Shown piece by piece: positions 54,963-63,285 of a stretch of DNA of 64,000 nt (positions are counted from its first letter, which is position 1; each line of letters opens with the position of its first letter). The position numbers were made by a program, and so were the translations under genes. The notes under the pieces are model-generated. The model was not told the origin of the DNA. It made no database searches and saw only the letters and a program-made list of their open reading frames with translations. This stretch comes from Kibdelosporangium banguiense (GTDB taxonomy: Bacteria > Actinomycetota > Actinomycetes > Mycobacteriales > Pseudonocardiaceae). The stretch spans positions 3,237,203 to 3,301,202 of the forward strand of contig NZ_JAGINW010000001.1 in the NCBI RefSeq assembly GCF_017876405.1, written 5' to 3'.

Positions 54963-56281
54963 ACTTTCGCGGGCTCCTTTTCCGGTTCGAGCAGCGGCGG
55001 GGCGCTCGGGGCGCTGAGCACCTCGTCATCGAGCAGGCCCTCGCTGCGTGCGACCAGGACCGGGACGGTGATCTGGCCTGCGACGTTGGTCGCCGTGCGG
55101 ATCATGTCCAGGATCGGGTCGATGGCGAAGACGATCGCGATACCGGTCGCGATCACCTCGGCGGGCAGGTCGATCGCGCTCAGGGTGAGCGTGAGCATGG
55201 TGAACCAGCCGGTCGTGCCCGCCGTGGCCAGCGCGCCGAACACCGCGACCAGCACGATCCCGAGGTACTGCACGAAGCTCAGCTGCACCCCGAAGATGTT
55301 CGCGATGAAGATCGTCGCCAGCGCTGGGTAGAGCGCCGCGCAACCGTCCATCTTCGTGGTGGTCCCCAGCGGAACCGCGAATCCCGCGTAACCACGGTCC
55401 ACACCGAGGTTCACCGCGGTCTGCCGGCTCAACGGCAGCGTCGCGCCCGACGAACGGGACACGAACGCGAACTCCAGCGCGGTCCACGCCTTGGCGAAGA
55501 ACTTCAGCGGGCTGACCTTGCCGACGAACTTCAGCAGCAGCGGGTAGACCACGAACAGGATCAGCGCCGCGCCCAGGTACACCGTCCAGATCAACGAGAA
55601 CAGCGGCTTGATGAACTGGTTGCCGTACGTGGCGAAGGCGTGGCCGATCAGGCCGAGCACACCCAGCGGCGCCAGCCGGATGATCCAGCCGAGAACCTTC
55701 TGGATGACGTCGAACACCGACTGGTTGAACGCCACGAACGGTTTCGCGCGGTCACCGAGCGCGTATGTGGCCGTGGCGATCAACAGCGCGAGGAACACGA
55801 CCTGCAACACGTCGCCTTCGGAGAACGCGGCGATGAAGTTGTCCGGGACGAGATCCTTGATGAAGGTCCACCAGTCGCCCTGCGCGCGCTGGGACAGCCG
55901 GTCGACAGTCGCCTGCGACGGCGTGACCTGCACGCCGGTGCCGGGCCTGGCGATCAGCCCGATCATGATGCCGATCAGCACCGCGATCAGGGACGTGGTC
56001 GCGAACCACAGCAGGGTCTTGCCGCCCAGCCGTGCGGCGGTGTGTGGCCCGCCGAGCGACCGCAGACTGTTCACACCGACCACGATCGCCGTGAACACGA
56101 GGGGGATAACGGTCACCTGCAAGAGGTTCGTGAAGACGGTGCCGATCGTGTCGAGCGTCTCCGCCAGCCACGAGACGTTCGAATTCTTCGCTATGAAGCC
56201 AAGTAACGCGCCGAGCACGAGGGCGGCGAGCGTGATCAGGCCGAAGACCTTGGGTTTGGTGTATGTGCGGACAAAGGACAT
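54959..56281 (-). CDS. Dicarboxylate/amino acid:cation symporter (SDF family)
   Basis: A 440-residue GltP/DctA-type membrane transporter. Eight helices and the hallmark re-entrant loops are visible: FVSRSSGATLPLSRQTA (serine-rich HP1) and PLGTTTKMDGCAALYPALATIFIA (equivalent of the NMDG motif). It imports glutamate, aspartate or C4-dicarboxylates with H+ or Na+. The NMDG asparagine is lysine here, which may alter cation use. The ATG start is followed by a normal first helix. A DasR-like site lies about 150 bases upstream. Confidence 0.92.
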   Translation of the reverse strand: MSFVRTYTKPKVFGLITLAALVLGALLGFIAKNSNVSWLAETLDTIGTVFTNLLQVTVIPLVFTAIVVGVNSLRSLGGPHTAARLGGKTLLWFATTSLIAVLIGIMIGLIARPGTGVQVTPSQATVDRLSQRAQGDWWTFIKDLVPDNFIAAFSEGDVLQVVFLALLIATATYALGDRAKPFVAFNQSVFDVIQKVLGWIIRLAPLGVLGLIGHAFATYGNQFIKPLFSLIWTVYLGAALILFVVYPLLLKFVGKVSPLKFFAKAWTALEFAFVSRSSGATLPLSRQTAVNLGVDRGYAGFAVPLGTTTKMDGCAALYPALATIFIANIFGVQLSFVQYLGIVLVAVFGALATAGTTGWFTMLTLTLSAIDLPAEVIATGIAIVFAIDPILDMIRTATNVAGQITVPVLVARSEGLLDDEVLSAPSAPPLLEPEKEPAKV

Positions 56282-56426
56282 GGGTCACCCCGATGTGTGA
56301 GCCGGAACAGGACTGAGGTGGTCAGTCCGGACACACAGAGCTGGCGAGCCGGCCCTGGTCGAGGTACCTGCGTTGGGTCAGCAGCAGGGAATAACGCACG
56401 GTGACGTCCCTCCCGATGTAGACAGC

Positions 56427-56442
56427 AATGGTCTAGAACAGT
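56427..56442. promoter_or_regulatory. DasR-like (dre) operator candidate
   Basis: AATGGTCTAGAACAGT matches the dre consensus A(C/G)TGGTCTAGACCA(C/G)T at 14 of 16 positions and keeps the TGGTCTAGA core. It lies in the 207-base gap upstream of the minus-strand symporter (start 56281). The rest of the gap (56282-56488) shows no other clear element. Confidence 0.45.
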
Positions 56443-56488
56443 TGACCGTCTGTCACATCTTCCCCAACGCCCCTGGCTGTGACCAGGC

Positions 56489-57088
56489 TTACCAGAGGGT
56501 GGTCACGCTAATGCCGACCTCCGCGAGCAGCCGGCGGGTCAACGGCAGGCTGATGCCGATCACACTGGAGGCGTTGCCGTCGATCCCGTCGACGAACCAG
56601 CCGCCTTTGCCGTCGATGGTGAAACCGCCGGCGACCTGAAGCGGTTCACCGCTGGCGACGTAGGCGTCCACTTCGGCCTCGGTCGGCATGCTGAACCGGA
56701 CGGTCGTGCTCTCCCAGTCGGAGGCTTGCTTGCCGTTCTCCAGAACGATCACCGCGTGCCCGGTGAGCAACTCGCCGCTCTTGCCGGCCATCGTCGCCCA
56801 TCGCTGCTTGGCGCGCTCGGGCGTGCCCGGCTTGCCGAGGATCTCGCCGTTGATCGACAGCATCGAGTCACACGCGACGATCACCGCGTCCTTGTGCTCG
56901 GTGACCTCCGCGACGGCGTGCGCCTTGGCCCGCGCCAGCGCGGTCACCAGCTCCTGGTGGCTCGCGTCCGGCAGGGCGGCCTGGACGGCGTCCTCGTCCA
57001 CACCGGACACCTGGACGATCGGCTCGATCCCGGCCTGCTTGAGCACGTTGAGCCGGGCGGGGGACGCGGAGGCGAGAATGAGGCGCAC
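56489..57088 (-). CDS. maf: Maf family nucleoside triphosphate pyrophosphatase
   Basis: A 199-residue house-cleaning NTPase. ILASASPARLNVL (substrate loop), GVDEDAV, VACDSMLSINGEILGKP and the TGHAVI and GFTIDGKGGWFVDGIDGNASSVIGISL segments are diagnostic. It hydrolyses non-canonical NTPs to NMP and pyrophosphate. GTG at 57088 starts just before the first strand. It follows the MFS gene by 14 bases. In mycobacteria maf lies directly behind accD5-accE5; here that link is interrupted. Confidence 0.93.
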   Translation of the reverse strand: MRLILASASPARLNVLKQAGIEPIVQVSGVDEDAVQAALPDASHQELVTALARAKAHAVAEVTEHKDAVIVACDSMLSINGEILGKPGTPERAKQRWATMAGKSGELLTGHAVIVLENGKQASDWESTTVRFSMPTEAEVDAYVASGEPLQVAGGFTIDGKGGWFVDGIDGNASSVIGISLPLTRRLLAEVGISVTTLW

Positions 57089-57102
57089 GTCCGGCAGGGT
57101 AA

Positions 57103-58476
57103 CTAGTCGGCGAACGCGAACTCCGGCTCGGGGACGTGCTTGCGCATCCCGGCGGCGAAGAACACCGCGGCGAGCAGCACGACGGCGGGCAGCAGCATGG
57201 TGTTGCCCGCGGCTTCGGTGAGATCGTTCGTGGCCGCCAGTTGGGCCTGCATCAGCACACCGGCGGCCGCGCTGCCGAGCACGTTGCCGACCTGTCGCGA
57301 CATGTTGTAGATGCCCGCGCCCGCGCCGATCAGCTGCGGCTGCAGGCCGGAGATGGACGTGCTCGACAGCGGGCTGAAGATCGTGCCGATCCCGGCTCCG
57401 CACAGAAGCAGCCCCGGCACCAGCCACCAGGCGTTCAGCTCCGGCCGCGCGATCAGGGCGATGCTGCCGATGCCGATCGCGTAGGCCATCAGCCCGAAGA
57501 TGACGATGAACTTGCCCTCGATCTGGTCGGACAACCGCCCGGCGAACGGCGCGAGCACAGCGGAGACCACCGACATCGGACCCATGAAAAGCCCGGCCTG
57601 CAACGGCGTCATGTGCAGCACGGACTGCAGGTAAATGGTCAGCGGGATGAACATCGCGGACATCGCGAACCCGATCAGCACCCCGGTCAGATTGCCGAAC
57701 GAGAACGTGCGGTTGTGGAACAGCTCGAGCGGAAGCAGCGGCTCGTTCGGGTTTCTTGCCTGCCACCAAAGGAAGATCCCGATCAGGGCGGCCCCGGCAC
57801 CCAATGGCCACGCGACCGCGTCCCACCCGAGCTGTTCACCGTTCTGGATGCCGAAGACCAGACCGAGCAGGCCGAGTGAACTGAGAATGATGCCGGGTAC
57901 ATCGAACCGGTGACTGTGGCGTGGCTGCCAATCCGGGACGAGCGCGAGAACAAGGACGAGCGCGACGATCCCGATCGGCACATTGACGAAGAAGATCCAC
58001 TCCCAGCCCAGCGTCTGCACCAGCAGGCCGCCCAGCACCGGCCCGGCGATCGTGGCCAGCCCGGCGACCGACCCCCAGACCCCCATGGCCGTCCCCCGAT
58101 TGGTGGGGAACAGAAAACTGATGAACGCCATGGACTGCGGCGTGAGAGCGGCAGCCCCAAGCCCTTGCACAGCCCTCGCCACGATCAGCTCGGACGCGGA
58201 CGTCGCCAGCCCGCACCACAACGACGCGACCGTGAAGACAACCAGGCCGATGAGGTAAAGGCGGCGTGGCCCGAACCGATCCCCCAGCCGTCCGGTCAGC
58301 AACAACGGAACAGCGAACGTCAGCAGATAGACACTGTTGACCCAGACAACCTCATTGAGCGTGGCCGGTAAATCGGTGATCAGACGGGGGATGGCCACAT
58401 TCACGATCGTGGTATCCAGCAGAATCATGAAGAACCCGAAGCACAGTGCGAAAAGCGCTGCCCAGCTCCTGCTCAT
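57103..58476 (-). CDS. MFS transporter, DHA2 (EmrB/QacA) type
   Basis: A 457-residue 14-helix drug/proton antiporter. Motif A GRLGDRFGPRRLYL, motif C-like GPVLGGLLVQTLGWEWIFFVNVPIG and the opening DTTIVNVAIPRL are characteristic of DHA2 exporters. The ATG at 58476 overlaps the PadR stop (ATGA), so the transporter is translationally coupled to the regulator. Likely efflux of a toxic compound sensed by PadR. Confidence 0.93.
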   Translation of the reverse strand: MSRSWAALFALCFGFFMILLDTTIVNVAIPRLITDLPATLNEVVWVNSVYLLTFAVPLLLTGRLGDRFGPRRLYLIGLVVFTVASLWCGLATSASELIVARAVQGLGAAALTPQSMAFISFLFPTNRGTAMGVWGSVAGLATIAGPVLGGLLVQTLGWEWIFFVNVPIGIVALVLVLALVPDWQPRHSHRFDVPGIILSSLGLLGLVFGIQNGEQLGWDAVAWPLGAGAALIGIFLWWQARNPNEPLLPLELFHNRTFSFGNLTGVLIGFAMSAMFIPLTIYLQSVLHMTPLQAGLFMGPMSVVSAVLAPFAGRLSDQIEGKFIVIFGLMAYAIGIGSIALIARPELNAWWLVPGLLLCGAGIGTIFSPLSSTSISGLQPQLIGAGAGIYNMSRQVGNVLGSAAAGVLMQAQLAATNDLTEAAGNTMLLPAVVLLAAVFFAAGMRKHVPEPEFAFAD

Positions 58477-59033
58477 TGTGCTGCCCTCTCCGGCCACCCG
58501 AGGCGGCCTGAGGTGAGGTCCTCGATCAGTTGCGTGGTCCAGCTCAGCTCAGCCCGTCGGATAGCCTGCGAATAGTCGAGGTCGACCATGAAAACCTCAC
58601 GCGGCCCAGTCGTCTGGGACCGGGCGATCTCGGCTTCGAGCTCCACCCGCCGCCGCGCGAGCTGATCAAGCGCATCCTGCTTGCCGAGCGCGTGCATGCA
58701 CACAAGCGCAACCGGATACTGCGGAAACTCATCCACCGGCTTGGCCAGCATCTCCCGCAGCCGATACGCGAAGGCCTCCCGCCCAGCCCCCGTGATCGCG
58801 TAGACAGTCCGCTCGGGCCGCCTGCCCTCCCGGCTCGTCTCCACGACCTCAGCCAGCCCATCCTCAGCCAGCCGCTCAACCGACCGGTACAAGGAGCCCG
58901 GCGTGACCCTGATCCTGCGATCCCGCCCCCGCCGCGCGAGAAGCTGCCGCATCTCATACGGATGCATCTCCCGCTCCGCCAGCAACTCCAGCACAAGCAA
59001 CGCCAAGGGCGACAGATTCACGTCACACCCCAT
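58473..59033 (-). CDS. PadR family transcriptional regulator
   Basis: A 186-residue winged-helix repressor. LSPLALLVLELLAEREMHPYEMRQLL and VTPGSLYRSVERLAEDGLAEVVETSREGRRPERTVYAIT are classic PadR, and the C-terminal Vir-like helical part follows (about 95-180). The ATG at 59033 fits the family start. First gene of the PadR-MFS pair, which it probably represses. The 362-base gap to 59395 must hold its promoter and that of the sigma gene; I see no other feature in it. Confidence 0.92.
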   Translation of the reverse strand: MGCDVNLSPLALLVLELLAEREMHPYEMRQLLARRGRDRRIRVTPGSLYRSVERLAEDGLAEVVETSREGRRPERTVYAITGAGREAFAYRLREMLAKPVDEFPQYPVALVCMHALGKQDALDQLARRRVELEAEIARSQTTGPREVFMVDLDYSQAIRRAELSWTTQLIEDLTSGRLGWPERAAQ

Positions 59034-59395
59034 TGATCCGCCGAAACCATTCCGGACAAAGATCAACGCTAACCCCATCCCCGCAACCCCACCGCAACAG
59101 CAACAGCCCACACCTGCACCCACGCGGCCCTCGGCCCCCCGATTTCCAGCCTACCGATGGGGTCCGACAGTTTCGGTGACCCGAAGATCGTTTACCCGGA
59201 CCTGTCCACACTGAGCGCCCATCCACAGCCAGGACCCGCCGCCACCCAGAACTGTCGCCCCTGCTGTCTAGGCTGGATTCCAGGGGCGGAGGCCGCCGGG
59301 GTGTGGCTCCTGACGTCGACAGGCACTGTGGAGATCGCTGTGAACAAGGCTGCAACGCCGCATGCCGCTGCGGTCAATAAGAGGCCGTGCACAGG

Positions 59396-59956
59396 ATGAG
59401 TGATCTCGACGGGTTGCCGGCTCTGGCGGAGCTGTACGACGAGTACGCGCGACCCCTGCACGGCTATCTGTCCAAGCGCGTTGGGCCGGATGTCGCGGAC
59501 GACCTGGTCGCTGAGACGTTCCTGCTGTTATGGCAGAACCGTGAGCGTTACGACCCGTCCCGGGCGAGTCCGCGGGCGTGGTTGTACGGCATGGCCAGCA
59601 ATGTGCTGCGGGGCCATGTTCGTACCGAGGTCCGGCGTCTGCGGGCATGGACACGGCACGGTGCTCGGGAGGTGCCTGGCATCGACCTGAGCAGCCGGGT
59701 GGTGGACATCGCGGACGCGGCGACGCTCGCCGGCAAGCTGGCTGCTGCCGTGGCCAAGCTGCGGGTCGAGGAGCGTGACGTGCTGCTCATGGTCGCGTGG
59801 GGCGACCTGGCTCCCGTCGAGATCGCAGAGGTGCTCGACGTCCCAGTCGGCACCGTGCGCAGTTGGTTGCACCGAGCCAGAAGCCGGCTGCGTGGACTGG
59901 TGGACACCGAGGAAACCATGGACGATCAGGAGGTTGAGCGCCATGCGTCACGATGA
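59396..59956 (+). CDS. ECF sigma factor
   Basis: A 186-residue sigma-70 family factor. Region 2 (LAELYDEYARPLHGYLSKRVGP, DLVAETFLLLWQNRERYDP, RAWLYGMASNVLRGHVR) and region 4 (LAPVEIAEVLDVPVGTVRSWLHRARSRLR) are both intact. The start is the ATG at 59396 or a GTG at 59387; the ribosome site AAGAGG fits the ATG better. It overlaps the next gene, a CU044_5270-type membrane protein, by 14 bases. This sigma/CU044_5270 pairing is common in actinobacteria, where the partner is thought to act as anti-sigma-like protein. Confidence 0.93.
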   Translation: MSDLDGLPALAELYDEYARPLHGYLSKRVGPDVADDLVAETFLLLWQNRERYDPSRASPRAWLYGMASNVLRGHVRTEVRRLRAWTRHGAREVPGIDLSSRVVDIADAATLAGKLAAAVAKLRVEERDVLLMVAWGDLAPVEIAEVLDVPVGTVRSWLHRARSRLRGLVDTEETMDDQEVERHASR

Positions 59957-61052
59957 GGACCGGGTTGATTTCGCCGTGCGGGACTTGGCGCCGGACGTGC
60001 CGCCGATGTCGGAGACGAACTTCGATGCCGGACGCGACCGAGTGCTCGCGGGCGCCGCAGGTGTGCAGTCTCCGCATCGGCAGCCGCGGCGATGGATCGG
60101 TGCGGCGGCCGCCGTCGCAGCGCTCACGGCCGGCACCATGGCCGTGATCAACTTCAGCGATTCCGGGCTTACGCCCTCCGCCGATGCGGTGACGGTCCTG
60201 AACACCGCGGCGGACATGACCGTGAACGCCACGGACAGTCCAGTCGGGTCCGGCCAGTATCGGTACATCAAGAAGAAAGAGTCCAGGTGGCTTGGGGTTG
60301 TGCTGCACGGGGCCCTCGACGCCAACTGCTGGTACCGGTACGAACAGACCGAGGAGACCTGGATTCCGGCCGACCGTGACCAGGACTGGCTGCGCCGCAC
60401 CACCCACACCGAACCACTGGAGACCAAGTCCTGTACCAAACAGGAGGCCATGGACGCGCCGTTCTACTTCAACGAGGTCACTCCATGGGAGTCCCGCGCG
60501 AAGAACGGGAAGTTCACCTTGCCGGACCTTGTCCCGCCCAAGCAAACCGCACCGCCGCGTTCGGTTCCGGACGGCGCGCTGCCACTTGGCGTCAACATCG
60601 ACAAACAGGAACCTGCGCCGCCGATTCCGGTGAGCATCCTCAATCCCACACCAGAGTTCCTGGCCGGGCTGACGCGTGACCCTCAGCAGTTGTTCGTTCT
60701 GCTCAGGGACTCGACATGCCTGGCTGAAGCCTGCGCATTCCATGCCGCGCAAAGCGTTCTCGGCACCGGAGAGATCCCCGGCGACCTACGAGCCGCAATC
60801 TACCGTGCACTCACCAAGATCCCCGGCATGACGACCGTCGACAACCTGGCCAACCTGGACGGCCGAACCGGCATCGCAATCAGGGTCAGCGACTCGCAGT
60901 GGAAGTGGACCAAGGACATGATCGTCGACCAGAGTACCGGTGACTACATCGGTGACCGAACCCTCCAAGACACCTCAGCCGGCAAGCTACTCGACTCCAG
61001 CGCGGTGACCATCGGCGTGGCCGACGCCATCGGAACCCCACCGGCCCGCTGA
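59943..61052 (+). CDS. CU044_5270 family membrane protein (sigma partner)
   Basis: A 369-residue single-pass protein. Cytoplasmic N terminus of about 48 residues (DRVDFAVRDLAPDVPPMSE), one helix (about 50-69, WIGAAAAVAALTAGTMAVI) and a 300-residue exported domain with several cysteines (Cys in DANCWYRY, KSCTKQ, STCLAEAC). No zinc-binding anti-sigma motif HxxxCxxC is present, so it differs from RsrA/RskA types. AGGAGG is nine bases before the ATG. Likely controls the adjacent sigma factor; the signal is unknown. Confidence 0.85.
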   Translation: MRHDEDRVDFAVRDLAPDVPPMSETNFDAGRDRVLAGAAGVQSPHRQPRRWIGAAAAVAALTAGTMAVINFSDSGLTPSADAVTVLNTAADMTVNATDSPVGSGQYRYIKKKESRWLGVVLHGALDANCWYRYEQTEETWIPADRDQDWLRRTTHTEPLETKSCTKQEAMDAPFYFNEVTPWESRAKNGKFTLPDLVPPKQTAPPRSVPDGALPLGVNIDKQEPAPPIPVSILNPTPEFLAGLTRDPQQLFVLLRDSTCLAEACAFHAAQSVLGTGEIPGDLRAAIYRALTKIPGMTTVDNLANLDGRTGIAIRVSDSQWKWTKDMIVDQSTGDYIGDRTLQDTSAGKLLDSSAVTIGVADAIGTPPAR

Positions 61053-61063
61053 CCGGAGGAAAC

Positions 61064-61094
61064 GAACCCGCTCGCGATCAGGGCGAGCGGGTTC
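61064..61094 (+). terminator. Bidirectional hairpin terminator
   Basis: Perfect 12-base arms GAACCCGCTCGC (61064-61075) and GCGAGCGGGTTC (61083-61094) with a seven-base loop, between the convergent CU044_5270 and hydrolase genes. Confidence 0.85.
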
Positions 61095-61104
61095 CCTCAG
61101 CTGT

Positions 61105-63012
61105 TCAGTTGTCGAGGCGGCCTGGGGCTGGGTCGGCTTGGATCTTCGTTGTGTCGAGGGGTGCCATGGTTGTGGCTTGGGGGATTGCGCCGACGATGGG
61201 GATTTGGGCTGAGGTTTCGCTCAGGTTGATTGTCACGCGGGGGAGTTGGGCCGGAGACGGCGTCATGGTGCTGTCGGTGCCGGCGATCACCAGTGCGAGC
61301 CTATGGCCGCGAGGGACAGTCCAGTCTGTTGTGGACAGTCTGAAGGTGATGGTGTACTTGGTTCCTGGGGTCAGTGTGCGGGGTGTGCTCAGGGAGGCGT
61401 AGTTCGCGAGGTCCGCCCAGCCGCGGGCGATTACCTGGGCGTCCACTGATGCGGTGGTGGGCTCGGTGTCCCGGTAGCAGGCGTCGTCGCCGGTTCGGTT
61501 TTCGCCCCAGCAGGATTCTGTTGTCAGGGTTCGGATTCCCTCGCCGGTTGTGCTGCGGGAAGTGGCGGGGCCGTAATCCACCAGGTAGGCCGACAAGTGG
61601 GCTGAGGAGGTGGAAGGCGTTGCGGCGACGGTAATCCGGGAAATGCCGGCGACTCGTAGGTCTGAGGTCAAAGCTCCTGTGCTGTAAAGCACGCGGCGGG
61701 TGGAAGTGGCATTGGGGGACGCAATGTAGGAGGTTGGCGTTCCGGAGCCGTTGTCGGTGAACGCGGAAGTCGAGCTGCCTGGGGAAGAACTCAATGTGCC
61801 GACTCCGGCGACAGAACCCGCGACCGGATACACCGTTTGGCGCTGGGTTCCGGAGGGCGGCCAGGTGGCTGTGTCGCTCCACTGGTCGACGCCGCGTTCG
61901 ACCGAAACCCTGGGTTCGTTCTCGATTCCGTTCGGGATGTCCAGCAGCCACCTGTCGAACCAGCGGTGCAGGGTCTGGACCCATTCCGCGCGACGGAAAT
62001 CGAACGGGTCGATGTGGCCGGTCTGCGACAGCCAGAGTTTGCGGGGCACGGACGCCGGGAGCGCGTCGAGCCATTGGCCCCAGTTGATGGACTTCACGTT
62101 CAGGTCCGCACGCCCGTTGACCGAGAACACTGCGGCCTTCACGTTGCCCGCATTGCGTACGTAATCACGCTGCTGCCACATCGGTGTGAAGTCGCCATTC
62201 GAAGGTGCGCCCGAAGTCATCTCGGAACGTACTGCCGCGCAACGAGACTGGGCATTCGCGTTCTCGAAACCGGACGCAAGACTTGTCGGGGTGCCGAATC
62301 CGCGGAATGAAACACCGTCCGACCGGAACCAGTCGTACCAGGAGCTGATCGCGGCAATGGGAACGATTGTGCGTAGTCCGTCCACCCCGGTGGACGCCAC
62401 ACCTTGCGTAATACTGCCGTCCCAAGACTTACCGATCATCGCGGCGGCACCTGTGGACCATGAAGCCGAAACCGTGGAACCGCCGGACACGGCCGAATAC
62501 CCGGTCGCGCGGCCGTTCAGCCAGTCGATCACCGCCTTGCCCGAAGCGACCTCGGACCGCCCACCGGTGTCCATGCACCCCGTGGAACGCGAAGACCCGC
62601 TGAAGTCGATCAGAGCCACCGCATATCCGCGCGGGACGAAGTAATTGTCGTAGAACAGTGGGAATTTCACCGGCTTGCCCGCGGAGTCGTACGACTTCCG
62701 CTCGGATTCGTTGCCACGCCCGGAGGTCGCGTAGTACGGGCTGGCGTCGATGATCACCGGTACGCGGTCGGTCGTGGCCGGCCGGATGATGTCGGTGGCC
62801 ACGCGGTCACCCACGCCGTTGCTGTCCAGGTCGAGTCCGATGTCCACCCAGACGGTCTCCCGGACGGCGTCGGCGAACGAGAACACCGGCTGCGTAACGC
62901 CGTCCTTGATGACGTACGCCGGCTGCGCGGCCGAGGCAGGCACGACGACCAGTCCCGACAGCAGCCCGATCAGACTCAACGAACAGGCAGTCAGCCAACC
63001 ACGAAGTGACAT
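61105..63012 (-). CDS. Exported CocE/NonD-type hydrolase (Xaa-Pro dipeptidyl-peptidase-like)
   Basis: A 635-residue secreted alpha/beta hydrolase of the X-Pro dipeptidyl-peptidase/CocE family. Signal peptide about residues 1-28, N-terminal hydrolase domain with nucleophile Ser196 (GKSWDG), acid in NGRADLNV and His in SQTGHIDPFDF, then the C-terminal jelly-roll (PRVTINL). It would release X-Pro dipeptides or hydrolyse esters outside the cell. The ATG at 63012 follows TAGCGT by seven bases without a ribosome site, so it may be leaderless. A strong inverted repeat covers this region. Confidence 0.92.
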   Translation of the reverse strand: MSLRGWLTACSLSLIGLLSGLVVVPASAAQPAYVIKDGVTQPVFSFADAVRETVWVDIGLDLDSNGVGDRVATDIIRPATTDRVPVIIDASPYYATSGRGNESERKSYDSAGKPVKFPLFYDNYFVPRGYAVALIDFSGSSRSTGCMDTGGRSEVASGKAVIDWLNGRATGYSAVSGGSTVSASWSTGAAAMIGKSWDGSITQGVASTGVDGLRTIVPIAAISSWYDWFRSDGVSFRGFGTPTSLASGFENANAQSRCAAVRSEMTSGAPSNGDFTPMWQQRDYVRNAGNVKAAVFSVNGRADLNVKSINWGQWLDALPASVPRKLWLSQTGHIDPFDFRRAEWVQTLHRWFDRWLLDIPNGIENEPRVSVERGVDQWSDTATWPPSGTQRQTVYPVAGSVAGVGTLSSSPGSSTSAFTDNGSGTPTSYIASPNATSTRRVLYSTGALTSDLRVAGISRITVAATPSTSSAHLSAYLVDYGPATSRSTTGEGIRTLTTESCWGENRTGDDACYRDTEPTTASVDAQVIARGWADLANYASLSTPRTLTPGTKYTITFRLSTTDWTVPRGHRLALVIAGTDSTMTPSPAQLPRVTINLSETSAQIPIVGAIPQATTMAPLDTTKIQADPAPGRLDN

Positions 63013-63047
63013 ACCGGGCACGCTAGGTCAAGCGCGTGCCCGGATGT
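63010..63047 (-). promoter_or_regulatory. Inverted repeat over the -10 and start of the hydrolase gene
   Basis: Perfect 10-base arms CCGGGCACGC (63014-63023) and GCGTGCCCGG (63034-63043), spacer 10, extended by ACAT/ATGT with one bulge. It covers the predicted -10 (TAGCGT) and the ATG at 63012, so it is placed as an operator or a start-blocking hairpin. Confidence 0.5.
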
Positions 63048-63069
63048 CAGAGCCGAAAGTTGTTGCCAG

Positions 63070-63285
63070 TTACCGAGGAAATCCCGAGGCCCGCCACGCG
63101 CCCGGCCCCGACGGCAGCGACACCCGCATCCGCCTGGCCGGGTCCGACCAGGCGGACTGAGGCGGCTCCTCGGCGGCAACGGAAGGCGCGGGAAGCGCGG
63201 CCACGACAGCGGTCAACGCGGCCAGTTCGATGTCGTCTGGCGTGCCCCGCACGACCCGGAGCAGCGGCCTGTCCGAAGCTGTCAT
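63070..63285 (-). CDS. accE5: Acyl-CoA carboxylase epsilon subunit
   Basis: A 71-residue small subunit. [24 protein letters not shown] is the conserved epsilon core; the rest is a proline/alanine linker and WSDPARRMR. In mycobacteria and streptomycetes it stabilises the propionyl-CoA carboxylase complex by linking biotinylated alpha and beta subunits. The ATG at 63285 overlaps the beta-subunit stop (ATGA). Between it and the hydrolase lie only some 50 bases, so the usual neighbour maf has been displaced. Confidence 0.93.
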   Translation of the reverse strand: MTASDRPLLRVVRGTPDDIELAALTAVVAALPAPSVAAEEPPQSAWSDPARRMRVSLPSGPGAWRASGFPR

